DNA of 6,919 bases from an uncultured bacterium (GTDB lineage: Bacteria > Actinomycetota > Coriobacteriia > Coriobacteriales > Atopobiaceae), in assembly GCA_905214175.1 (NCBI GenBank), contig CAJMLD010000081.1, positions 1 through 6,919 on the forward strand, given 5' to 3'. Below, one piece after another: positions 1 to 6,254 of this stretch. The position numbers and the translations under genes were made by a program. The notes under the pieces are model-generated. The model ran no database searches, was not told where the DNA came from, and worked only from the letters and a program-made list of their open reading frames with translations. How positions within the stretch are numbered: the first letter of the stretch is position 1; every line of letters starts with the position of its first letter.

Positions 1-147
1 ATAATTCCGGCGCCTTTGGGCAGCCCGCGTGGGTCACCTGCGTCCTGCGGGCACCGAGCTTCACCAGCACTACCTCGTTCTCTTTTACGTTCTGCAGTTA
101 ATTTCGGCGGGGCGGTCCGTCTCGCCGACTGGGGATATGGAGGTAAC
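1..147 (+). other. Leader region upstream of adhE, no gene identified
   Basis: No coding sequence can be supported here. The adhE reading frame stays open leftwards to a TTG at 16, but this stretch has no ribosome binding site and its translation does not resemble an AdhE N-terminus. It contains a possible stem, GCCCGC at 23-28 with GCGGGC at 47-52 (18-base loop), and a T-rich patch around 79-104 that is the only AT-rich part and the most likely place for promoter elements. I could not find a convincing -35/-10 pair, nor a Rex-type (TTGTGAA-N6-TTCACAA) operator, which might be expected for a redox-controlled adhE. The end of an upstream gene could lie at the far left but cannot be shown. Confidence 0.4.
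139..143 (+). promoter_or_regulatory. Ribosome binding site deciding the adhE start
   Basis: GGAGG lies four bases before the ATG at 148. No comparable site precedes the in-frame TTG at 16. This fixes the start at 148, which gives the N-terminus MAKKATVID. Confidence 0.85.
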
Positions 148-2766
148 ATGGCAAAGAAGGCTACGGTCATCGACAGCGTGGACGCGCTGGCAACACGCAT
201 CAAGGAGATGCGCGCGGCGCAGGCGGAATTCGCCACATTCACGCAGGAGCAGGTCGATAAGATTTTCTACGCGGCTGCCATGGCTGCAAACAAGGCCCGC
301 ATCCCTCTCGCCCAGATGGCGGTTGAGGAGACTGGCATGGGCATCATGGAGGACAAGGTCATCAAGAACCACTTTGCCTCCGAGTACATCTACAACAAGT
401 ACAAGAACCTCAAGACTTGTGGCGTCATCGAGGACGACCCGGCGTTTGGCTACAAGAAGATCGCCGAGCCCCTCGGCATCATCGCCGCCGTCATCCCCAC
501 CACCAACCCCACGTCTACGGCAATCTTCAAGACGCTGATCTGCCTTAAGACGAGAAACGCCATCATCATCAGCCCGCACCCCCGCGCCAAGAAGTGCACC
601 ATCGAGGCGGCGCGCATCGTGCGCGAGGCCGCCGAGGCAGCCGGTTGCCCCAAGGGCATCATCGACTGGGTGCCCGCGCCCACCATCGAGCTCACCGGCG
701 CCCTCATGAGCTCCGTCGACTGCATCCTCGCCACCGGCGGCCCGGGCATGGTTAACGCCGCCTACAGCTCTGGCAAGCCTGCCCTTGGCGTTGGCCCGGG
801 CAACAACCCCGCCATCATCGACGACTCCGCCGACATCGAGCTCTCGGTCAACTCCATCATCCACTCCAAGACCTTCGACAACGGCATGATCTGCGCAACC
901 GAGCAGAACGTCATCGTGGTCGACAAGGTCTACGACAAGGTCAAGGCCGAGTTCCAGAAGCGCGGCTGCTTCTTCCTGCAGGGAGACGACATTGCCAAGG
1001 TTGGCAACACCGTCATCGTGAACGGCGGCGTCAACGCCAAGATGGTCGGCCAGCCCGCTACCAAGATTGCCGCTGCTGCTGGCGTCGAGGTCCCGCCCTC
1101 GACCAAGGTCCTTATCGGCGAAGTCACCTCGGTTGATCCCTCCGAGCCCTGGGCGCACGAGAAGCTCACCACCATCCTCGGCATGTACCGCGCCAAGGAC
1201 TTCGACGACGCCATCGCCAAGGCCTCCCGCCTCGTTGCCGACGGCGGCTACGGTCACACCGCCTCCCTCTTCGTTAACCCCAACGAGAAGGAGAAGATCG
1301 CCCACCACGCCGAGGTCATGAAGGCCTGCCGCATCCTCATCAACACCCCCGCTGCCATGGGTGGCATCGGCGACCTCTACAACTTCATGCTGCCCCCCTC
1401 GCTCACGCTCGGGTGCGGCTCCTGGGGCGGCAACTCCGTCTCCGGCAACGTCGGCCCCCAGCACCTTCTGAACATCAAGTCTGTGGCTGAGAGGCGTGAG
1501 AACATGCTGTGGCTCCGTACCCCCGAGAAGGTCTACTTCAAGAAGGGCTGCATGCCCGTCGCACTGCGCGAGCTCAAGGACGTCTACGGCAAGAAGCGCG
1601 CCTTCATCGTCACCGACAAGTTCCTGTACGAGAGTGGCTTCACCAAGCGCATCGAGGCGTCCCTCGACGAGATGGGCATTGCGCACGAGTCCTTCTGGTC
1701 CATCTCGCCCGACCCCAAGCTTCAGGATGCCGAGAAGGGCGAGGAGCTCCTCCGCGCCTTCCAGCCCGACACGATCATCGCCATCGGCGGCGGCTCCGCT
1801 ATGGACGCCGGCAAGATCATGTGGTCCATGTACGAGAACCCCGACGAGGACTTCTCTGACATGAGCATGGACTTCATGGACATCAGGAAGCGCGTCTACA
1901 CCTTCCCCAAGATGGGCAAGAAGGCCTTCTTCGTGGCCATCCCCACCTCTTCGGGCACCGGTTCCGAGGTCACGCCCTTCGCCATCATCACCGACGCCGA
2001 GACTGGCATCAAGTGGCCTATCACGGACTACGAGCTCATGCCCAACATGGCCATCGTCGACACCGACAACATGATGACCCAGCCCAAGGGCCTCACCGCC
2101 GCCTCCGGCGTGGACGTTCTCACGCACTGCCTCGAGGCCTACGTCTCGATGATGTCCTCCGACTTCACGGACTCCTTCGCTCTGCGCGGCATGAAGCTCG
2201 TCTTCCAGTACCTGCCGCGCGCCTACGACGACGGCTCCGACGTCGAGGCCCGCGACCACATGGCCAACGCCTCCACGCTTGGCGGCCTTGCCTTCGCCAA
2301 CGCATTCCTGGGCGTCAACCACTCGATGGCCCACAAGCTCGGTGCTTTCCACCACATCCCGCACGGCCTGGCCAACGCCGTCATCCTGCGTCGCGTCATG
2401 CGTTACAACGCGGCCGAGCGTCCCACCAAGATGGGCACCTTCCCGCAGTACGATCACCCCAAGACGCTGCATCGCTACGCAGAGGCCGGTCGCTTCTGCG
2501 GCGCCACGGGCAAGGATGACCGCGAGGTCTTCGAGAACTTCCTCACGATGATCGGCGAGCTCTTCGACCACGTGGGCGTCAAGCACACCATTGCCGAGTA
2601 CGGCGTGGACGAGCAGTACTTCCTCGACACCCTCGACGACATGAGCCTGCAGGCCTTCAACGACCAGTGCACCGGCGCCAACCCGCGCTACCCGCTCGTG
2701 TCCGAGATCAAGGAGCTCTACCTCGACGCCTACTATGGTCGTCCTGCCAGCTCCTACGAGGACTAG
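148..2766 (+). CDS. adhE: Bifunctional acetaldehyde-CoA/alcohol dehydrogenase AdhE
   Basis: This 872-residue protein has the usual AdhE length and architecture. It reduces acetyl-CoA to acetaldehyde and then to ethanol with two NADH, the fermentative route for NAD+ regeneration in the cytoplasm. Residues 1 to about 440 form the CoA-acylating aldehyde dehydrogenase half, with a glycine-rich GGPGMV at 197-202, GVGPGNNP at 214-221 and the catalytic thiol Cys249 in GMICATEQ. From about residue 450 comes the iron-dependent alcohol dehydrogenase half, with the dinucleotide motif GGGSAMD at 547-553 and metal ligands expected to be Asp656, His660, His725 and His739 (contexts GVDVLTH, NHSMAH, IPHG). 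Family AdhE proteins assemble into helical spirosomes. Codon use is strongly biased to C- and G-ending codons, consistent with high expression. A phosphotransferase gene follows after 33 bases. Both active sites look intact. Family assignment is very secure. Confidence 0.98.
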   Translation: MAKKATVIDSVDALATRIKEMRAAQAEFATFTQEQVDKIFYAAAMAANKARIPLAQMAVEETGMGIMEDKVIKNHFASEYIYNKYKNLKTCGVIEDDPAFGYKKIAEPLGIIAAVIPTTNPTSTAIFKTLICLKTRNAIIISPHPRAKKCTIEAARIVREAAEAAGCPKGIIDWVPAPTIELTGALMSSVDCILATGGPGMVNAAYSSGKPALGVGPGNNPAIIDDSADIELSVNSIIHSKTFDNGMICATEQNVIVVDKVYDKVKAEFQKRGCFFLQGDDIAKVGNTVIVNGGVNAKMVGQPATKIAAAAGVEVPPSTKVLIGEVTSVDPSEPWAHEKLTTILGMYRAKDFDDAIAKASRLVADGGYGHTASLFVNPNEKEKIAHHAEVMKACRILINTPAAMGGIGDLYNFMLPPSLTLGCGSWGGNSVSGNVGPQHLLNIKSVAERRENMLWLRTPEKVYFKKGCMPVALRELKDVYGKKRAFIVTDKFLYESGFTKRIEASLDEMGIAHESFWSISPDPKLQDAEKGEELLRAFQPDTIIAIGGGSAMDAGKIMWSMYENPDEDFSDMSMDFMDIRKRVYTFPKMGKKAFFVAIPTSSGTGSEVTPFAIITDAETGIKWPITDYELMPNMAIVDTDNMMTQPKGLTAASGVDVLTHCLEAYVSMMSSDFTDSFALRGMKLVFQYLPRAYDDGSDVEARDHMANASTLGGLAFANAFLGVNHSMAHKLGAFHHIPHGLANAVILRRVMRYNAAERPTKMGTFPQYDHPKTLHRYAEAGRFCGATGKDDREVFENFLTMIGELFDHVGVKHTIAEYGVDEQYFLDTLDDMSLQAFNDQCTGANPRYPLVSEIKELYLDAYYGRPASSYED

Positions 2767-2786
2767 TCCAACTCAACCCGGTCACT

Positions 2787-2792
2787 AGGAGG
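2787..2792 (+). promoter_or_regulatory. Ribosome binding site of the phosphotransferase gene
   Basis: A perfect AGGAGG stands seven bases before the ATG at 2800, in the 33-base gap after adhE. No terminator is visible in this gap, so co-transcription with adhE is likely. Confidence 0.85.
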
Positions 2793-2799
2793 CATCACC

Positions 2800-3576
2800 A
2801 TGAAGCTTTCTGACGAGCGCGTCGAGCTCGCACGCCGCCACAACAAGGTCGTCTACAAGGACGGCAACAGGATCGTAAAGTCCTTTGTGCGCACCAAGCC
2901 CGCCGTCGACGTCTTCCGCGAGGCGCTGAACCTCGCCCGCATCGAGCAGGCCGAGGGGCTCAACACCCCCAAGGTGCTCGAGGTCTCGCAGGTCGAGGAC
3001 GGCTCCTGGGCCCTTGCGTACGAGTACTTCCCCGGCCGCACCCTGCACGACCTCATGAAGGAGGCCGAGGGAACGGACAAGTTCGATGAGCTTCTCCAGA
3101 CCTTTGTCGACCTGCAGGTCAAGGTCCAGAACACCAAGGCCCCCGCTGCGCTTACCGGCCAGTGCGACAAGATTGTGCGTATGATCGGCCGCGTGAAGTC
3201 GCTCGACCCCTCTGCCCGCTATGACCTCCAGATGCGCGCCGACCGCCTTCGCAACGGCCGCTCCATCTGCCACGGCGACTTTAACCCCACCAACGTGGTT
3301 GTGGGCGAGGACGGCAGCCTCTTCGTATGCGACTGGACCCACGTCACCGTTGGTCTGCCCGAGGCCGATGCGGCAATGACCTACATGCTGCTCACGCTCG
3401 AGTTCCCTGCTGCTGCCGACAAGTACCTGGAGCTCTACTCCAAGACTGCCGACATCGCCAAGCAGAAGATCAGCTACTGGCTGCCCGTTGTTGCCGCAGC
3501 CGAGCTCTCTCGCGGGCGCAAGGACAACGAGGAGTTCCTCAACAACTGGATTGACGTGGCCAGCGACTACGAGTAG
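2800..3576 (+). CDS. Kinase-fold phosphotransferase (APH/choline kinase superfamily), substrate unknown
   Basis: This 258-residue protein belongs to the aminoglycoside phosphotransferase/choline kinase-like superfamily. An N-lobe strand with RIVKSF places the likely ATP-binding Lys27, followed by a probable helix-C glutamate near Glu41 and a hinge-like segment YEYFPGRTL at 74-82. The catalytic loop is HGDFNPTN at 158-165 (Asp160 the likely base, Asn165 metal-binding), and CDW at 177-179 supplies the metal-binding Asp178. The C-terminal part is helical. All core catalytic residues are present, so it should be active. Family members phosphorylate small molecules such as aminoglycosides, choline, homoserine or fructosamine, and nothing in the sequence identifies the substrate. 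Its position behind adhE and before a strong terminator puts it in the same unit. I see no reason to call it a resistance gene. Confidence 0.88.
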   Translation: MKLSDERVELARRHNKVVYKDGNRIVKSFVRTKPAVDVFREALNLARIEQAEGLNTPKVLEVSQVEDGSWALAYEYFPGRTLHDLMKEAEGTDKFDELLQTFVDLQVKVQNTKAPAALTGQCDKIVRMIGRVKSLDPSARYDLQMRADRLRNGRSICHGDFNPTNVVVGEDGSLFVCDWTHVTVGLPEADAAMTYMLLTLEFPAAADKYLELYSKTADIAKQKISYWLPVVAAAELSRGRKDNEEFLNNWIDVASDYE

Positions 3577-3606
3577 GTCGCTTGTGCACAGCCATCCCGT
3601 GCAACC

Positions 3607-3639
3607 GAGGCACCCGGCTCTGGTCGGGTGCCTCTTTCT
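3607..3639 (+). terminator. Intrinsic terminator after the adhE-phosphotransferase unit
   Basis: A perfect 10-base-pair stem, GAGGCACCCG at 3607-3616 with CGGGTGCCTC at 3625-3634, encloses an 8-base loop and runs into TTTCT. It lies 30 bases after the phosphotransferase stop codon. The opposite strand has no T-tract after the stem, so it should act on + strand transcripts. Confidence 0.9.
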
Positions 3640-3702
3640 GTGCAGGGAAGGCTCGTTTCGACTAAGCTTGATTGGTTCCTTTCAGGAAGTCGTTCGCTTC
3701 GC

Positions 3703-3708
3703 AAGGAG
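3703..3708 (+). promoter_or_regulatory. Ribosome binding site deciding the lipoprotein start
   Basis: AAGGAG stands six bases before the ATG at 3715. The frame is open further left to a GTG at 3628, but that codon lies inside the terminator hairpin and would put about 29 unrelated residues before the signal peptide. The start at 3715 is therefore preferred. The sequence between the terminator and this site (3640-3702) should hold the promoter, but I see no confident -35/-10 pair. Confidence 0.8.
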
Positions 3709-3714
3709 TCATCC

Positions 3715-4392
3715 ATGCATGTCTCGTCTCGTCGCCGCGCTTCGTTTGCCAAGGCGCTCTCGTGCCTTGGGATGGTCGCCCTTGCCATGGTGGTGTGCCT
3801 CTCGCTTACCGCCTGCAAGAGCGATACCGAGAAGGTCACCGAGACCGTGACGCAGTTCATGGACGGCTACGACGCCATCGTCCACCCCAAGGAGGATGAT
3901 GAGAAGAAGGACGAGAAACCCGAGGATGCCGGCGCGCTCGATCCCCAGTTTGGCGACGACGCAACCATCGCCAAGCTCGACGACTTTGGCGTTGACCCGG
4001 GGGAGTACCACAAGCATCTGCTCTCGCACTTCTCGTACCAGGTGGGGGACGTGAGCGTTGCCGAAGACGGCAAGACCGCAACGGCAACGGTGAGCATAAC
4101 CAACGCAACGCTCTCGGACGCAATCACCAATGCCGCGGCAGACTTCGAGGCATGGATGCTCACGGACGAGATGCAGCCAACGCTCGACTCCGGCGGCAGG
4201 GCAGCGCTCGTGGACAAGCTCTTCGACTTTCTCTACCAGCGTCTCGATGCCGATGACGCAACGGTTGCCACGGCTGATGCGACGCTAAGCCTCACGAAGG
4301 ACGACGATGGCGCGTGGGTCATCGATACACCGCTTCCCGACGAGTTCTACGCCGCGCTCTACGGCGGTACCGACATCCGCACGGCCGAGTGA
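3715..4392 (+). CDS. Uncharacterised secreted lipoprotein with acidic linker
   Basis: This 225-residue protein has a clear lipoprotein signal peptide. A basic n-region (RRR at 6-8) is followed by a hydrophobic core at about 13-31 and the lipobox LTAC, with Cys34 the predicted lipidated residue, so the mature protein should be anchored on the outer face of the membrane. After a short helix (about 38-56) comes a highly charged Lys/Asp/Glu stretch at about 58-71. The remaining domain, roughly 80-225, has alternating short strands (TATATVSI at 121-128, ATLSLTKDDDGAWVID at 189-204) and a helix. This pattern recalls DUF4878/DUF5105-type or NTF2-like lipoprotein domains, which is an inference only. 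I do not recognise a specific family or function. It is a single-gene unit, separated by a terminator on the left and facing folA on the right. Its TGA stop is the first triplet of the repeat at 4390-4431. Confidence 0.85.
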   Translation: MHVSSRRRASFAKALSCLGMVALAMVVCLSLTACKSDTEKVTETVTQFMDGYDAIVHPKEDDEKKDEKPEDAGALDPQFGDDATIAKLDDFGVDPGEYHKHLLSHFSYQVGDVSVAEDGKTATATVSITNATLSDAITNAAADFEAWMLTDEMQPTLDSGGRAALVDKLFDFLYQRLDADDATVATADATLSLTKDDDGAWVIDTPLPDEFYAALYGGTDIRTAE

Positions 4393-4431
4393 GACAAAGG
4401 AATGAGACAAAGGGACAGTCCCTTTGTCTCA
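4390..4431. repeat. Palindromic repeat with duplicated left arm at a convergent gene junction
   Basis: TGAGACAAAGGGA at 4403-4415 pairs perfectly with TCCCTTTGTCTCA at 4419-4431 (13 base pairs, loop CAG). A further direct copy, TGAGACAAAGG, sits at 4390-4400. The left copy begins with the TGA that ends the lipoprotein gene, and the last three bases (TCA, read as TGA on the - strand) are the folA stop codon. The repeat therefore fills the whole junction between the two convergent genes. The near-symmetry means it can form a hairpin in transcripts from both strands, so it may be a bidirectional terminator or mRNA 3'-end stabiliser. The run of U after the stem is poor. It looks like a REP-type dispersed element, but only one locus is visible here. 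Confidence 0.85.
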
Positions 4432-4917
4432 CTGCCGCGCGTACGTGACGAACGAGAAGTGCGTGCCCTTTGTCGTGGTGCCTCCGTCCTCCACGGACTC
4501 CACCTGCCATGCGGGATCATCGTCGAGGTTGGGGAAGAACGCGTCGGCGGGCTTCTTAACGTCGAACTTCGTGACGTATGCGAGCGTGCAGCTGTCGAGA
4601 AGTGCCCGGTAGACTGACTCGCCGCCAAGGAGCCACACCTTGTTGGGGTCGTCTGCCGCCACCGCCTCGAGTGCGGCGGCAGGGGAATCCACTCCCACAA
4701 CGCCATCCGGCAGCCCCGCGGGGTCATGGGTGATCACGACGTTCCTTCTCCCCTTGAGGGGGCCTCCGGGGAAGCTCTCGAGCGTGCGTCTCCCCATGAC
4801 CACCGTGCCGCCCATGGTCAGCTCCACAAAGCGGTGCATGTCTGCCTTGCTGTGGACGAGAAGCGCGCCCCTATACCCAATGCCCCAGTCCGAGCACACG
4901 GCGACGATGGCGTTCAT
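4429..4917 (-). CDS. folA: Dihydrofolate reductase
   Basis: This 162-residue protein has the typical length of bacterial DHFR. It reduces dihydrofolate to tetrahydrofolate with NADPH, regenerating the cofactor oxidised by ThyA. The N-terminal strand MNAIVAV leads to DWGIGYRG at 10-17, the Met20-type loop region. Asp26 in SKADMHRF is the substrate-protonating acid. MGRRT at 41-45 and LLGGESVY at 96-103 are the NADPH-binding motifs, and the protein ends with the usual FVTYARQ strand. The start at 4917 is preferred because AGGAGG precedes it by four bases and it yields the canonical N-terminus. An upstream in-frame ATG at 4965 lies inside thyA. It is the last gene of the thioesterase-Nudix-thyA-folA operon, and its stop codon is contributed by the palindromic repeat. 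Confidence 0.97.
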   Translation of the reverse strand: MNAIVAVCSDWGIGYRGALLVHSKADMHRFVELTMGGTVVMGRRTLESFPGGPLKGRRNVVITHDPAGLPDGVVGVDSPAAALEAVAADDPNKVWLLGGESVYRALLDSCTLAYVTKFDVKKPADAFFPNLDDDPAWQVESVEDGGTTTKGTHFSFVTYARQ

Positions 4918-4921
4918 GGTG

Positions 4922-4927
4922 CCTCCT
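4922..4927 (-). promoter_or_regulatory. folA ribosome binding site overlapping the thyA stop codon
   Basis: Read on the - strand, the thyA end, the site and the folA start form TAGGAGGCACCATG. The first letters of AGGAGG belong to the thyA stop codon TAG (4928-4926), and folA begins eight bases after that stop. Ribosomes ending thyA should stand on this site, so translational coupling of the two enzymes is likely. Confidence 0.85.
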
Positions 4928-5774
4928 AGATGGCGATGGGGATGTTTCTTACCTGCGGACCGCACTCGTAGCCCTCGACGATGAGGTCATCGGTCGTGAA
5001 CTGGTAGAAGTCCGTGACCTCGGGGTTAAGACTCACCTTGGGCGCAGCGAGGCGCGGTCGCGAGATGAGCTCGCGGATGATGGGAACGTGACGGTCGTAG
5101 ATGTGGGCGTCGGCAATCATGTGCACAAGCTCGCCGGCGTTCATGTTGGAGACCTGCGCCACCATCATGAGCAGGATGGCGTACTGACACACGTTCCAGT
5201 TGTTTGCCGCAAGCACGTCCTGGCTTCGCTGGACGAGGAGCATGTTGAGGGTGGGGCGGCTCTCGCCCGGTTCCTGCGTCACGTTGTAGATGGCGTTGTA
5301 GGCGCAGGGGTATAGGTGCATCTCGGAGAGGTCCGAGAAGGTGTAGAGGTTGGTCATGATGCGAAGGGAGTAGGGGTTCTCGCGCAGGTCCTTGAGGACG
5401 CGGTCCATCTGGTCGTAGTCGCCGTCCGCGTAGTGGGAGACCTGGCCAACCTGGTATCCGTACGCCTTGCCAATGGAGCCCGTCTCATCTGCCCATTCGT
5501 CCCAGATGTGGCTGTGGAGGTCGTGGACATTGTTGGACTTGCGCTGGTAAATCCAAAGGACCTCGTCCATGCAGCTCTTGAGCGCCGTTCGCCGCAGCGT
5601 GATGGCGGGGAACTCCTCGCGCAGGTCATAGCGGTTGCACACGCCAAAGCGCTTGATGGTGTAGGCCGGCGTTCCGTCCTCCCAGTGGGGGCGCACCTTC
5701 TGCCCCTCGGTGGTGGTGCCATGGTCGAGGATGTCCGTGCACATGTCGACGAAAATGTCGTCTGCCTTGCTCAT
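4926..5774 (-). CDS. thyA: Thymidylate synthase ThyA
   Basis: This 282-residue protein methylates dUMP to dTMP using 5,10-methylenetetrahydrofolate, the de novo source of thymine nucleotides. The nucleophile is Cys157 in LYPCAYN. RSQD at 183-186 (Arg183 contacts the dUMP phosphate in the family), Asn194 in NNWNV and His224/Tyr226 in DAHIYDRH are the substrate-binding residues. EVLWIYQ at 71-77 and GKAYGYQ at 102-108 are further conserved segments. The loop LYPCAY replaces the PPCH of the E. coli enzyme. From memory this is a known ThyA subfamily in Gram-positive anaerobes rather than a defect. The start at 5774 has GGAGGGAG four bases upstream. It lies 39 bases after the Nudix gene and eight bases before folA, the pairing expected for the thymidylate cycle. 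Confidence 0.98.
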   Translation of the reverse strand: MSKADDIFVDMCTDILDHGTTTEGQKVRPHWEDGTPAYTIKRFGVCNRYDLREEFPAITLRRTALKSCMDEVLWIYQRKSNNVHDLHSHIWDEWADETGSIGKAYGYQVGQVSHYADGDYDQMDRVLKDLRENPYSLRIMTNLYTFSDLSEMHLYPCAYNAIYNVTQEPGESRPTLNMLLVQRSQDVLAANNWNVCQYAILLMMVAQVSNMNAGELVHMIADAHIYDRHVPIIRELISRPRLAAPKVSLNPEVTDFYQFTTDDLIVEGYECGPQVRNIPIAI

Positions 5775-5813
5775 TGGTCTCCCTCCGGTGCGCAGCGGTG
5801 TGGATGTTCTTGC

Positions 5814-6254
5814 CTACAGGTGCTCCGACTCCATGATCTGGTCCCAGGCAAGCCCCAGTGTCTGGATGAGACCCTGGTCTGCCGGAAGCCATGCCACGTC
5901 GAGAAGCTCGCCGCGCCCGAGCCAGCGAACCTCCTTGTGCTCGCCGGGTTTCGCCTCTGGCTTCGCGCCTGGTGCCAGTGTGCACACGAAGCAGTCCATG
6001 ACCAGATGGAACTCCGGGTAGTCATAGGTCAGCGTGTCGAGAAGCCACATCACCTGGAGCTTGCATCCAAGCTCCTCCATGACCTCGCGCCGGCAGGCCT
6101 CCTCGCTCGTCTCGCCGCTCTCGACCTTGCCTCCGGGGAACTCCCAGCCATCCATGCCATGGGCGCGCCTGGCCGCAAGGATGTGCTCGTCATGCTGGAT
6201 GATTGCCGCCGCTACGTGGATAGTGGGGCGGTTCTCGTCAGATCCTGTCGTCAT
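5814..6254 (-). CDS. MutT/NudG-like Nudix hydrolase, probable nucleotide-pool sanitiser
   Basis: This 146-residue single-domain Nudix protein carries a complete Nudix box. It runs from Gly42 through Glu48, then Arg56-Glu57, Glu60-Glu61 and Gly63 (GX5EX7REUXEEXGU), and is preceded by WEFPGG at 37-42. These are the Mg-binding and catalytic residues of NTP pyrophosphohydrolases. The arrangement ILAARRAHG ... WEFPGGKVESGE is typical of MutT (8-oxo-dGTP) and NudG (CTP/5-methyl-dCTP) enzymes. Which nucleotide is cleaved cannot be decided from the sequence, so I give no symbol. The C-terminal segment EHKEVRWLGRGELLDVAWLP (105-124) is the usual end of the fold. Its ATG overlaps the thioesterase stop as ATGA, with GGAGGGA five bases upstream. 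Its place before thyA and folA fits a role in nucleotide metabolism. Confidence 0.93.
   Translation of the reverse strand: MTTGSDENRPTIHVAAAIIQHDEHILAARRAHGMDGWEFPGGKVESGETSEEACRREVMEELGCKLQVMWLLDTLTYDYPEFHLVMDCFVCTLAPGAKPEAKPGEHKEVRWLGRGELLDVAWLPADQGLIQTLGLAWDQIMESEHL

Noticed and set aside
16..147. N-terminal extension of adhE from the in-frame TTG at 16
   Set aside because: No ribosome binding site stands before it, the extra 44 residues do not resemble AdhE, and the ATG at 148 has a good site and gives the normal family N-terminus.
85..2586. A very long open reading frame (833 codons) on the - strand across nearly all of adhE
   Set aside because: Its translation is low-complexity, rich in Val/Gly/Asp/Leu, with no recognisable domain. 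It mirrors the C/G-ending codon bias of the highly expressed adhE, which avoids the triplets that would give stops on the other strand. Its start region lacks independent support.
2800..3576. Aminoglycoside resistance gene
   Set aside because: The protein shares only the general kinase-fold motifs of the superfamily and sits in a housekeeping unit with adhE, with no mobile element nearby. Resistance cannot be claimed.
3676..3688. Small hairpin TTCCT-TTC-AGGAA before the lipoprotein gene
   Set aside because: With only five base pairs and no flanking extension or T-tract, it is within chance expectation.
3628..3714. Upstream GTG start for the lipoprotein gene
   Set aside because: The codon lies within the terminator hairpin, and the extension would bury the signal peptide. 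The ATG at 3715 has AAGGAG at a proper distance.
4918..4965. Upstream ATG start for folA at 4965
   Set aside because: It lies inside thyA and adds 16 residues unlike DHFR. The ATG at 4917 has AGGAGG and gives the standard MNAIVAV strand.
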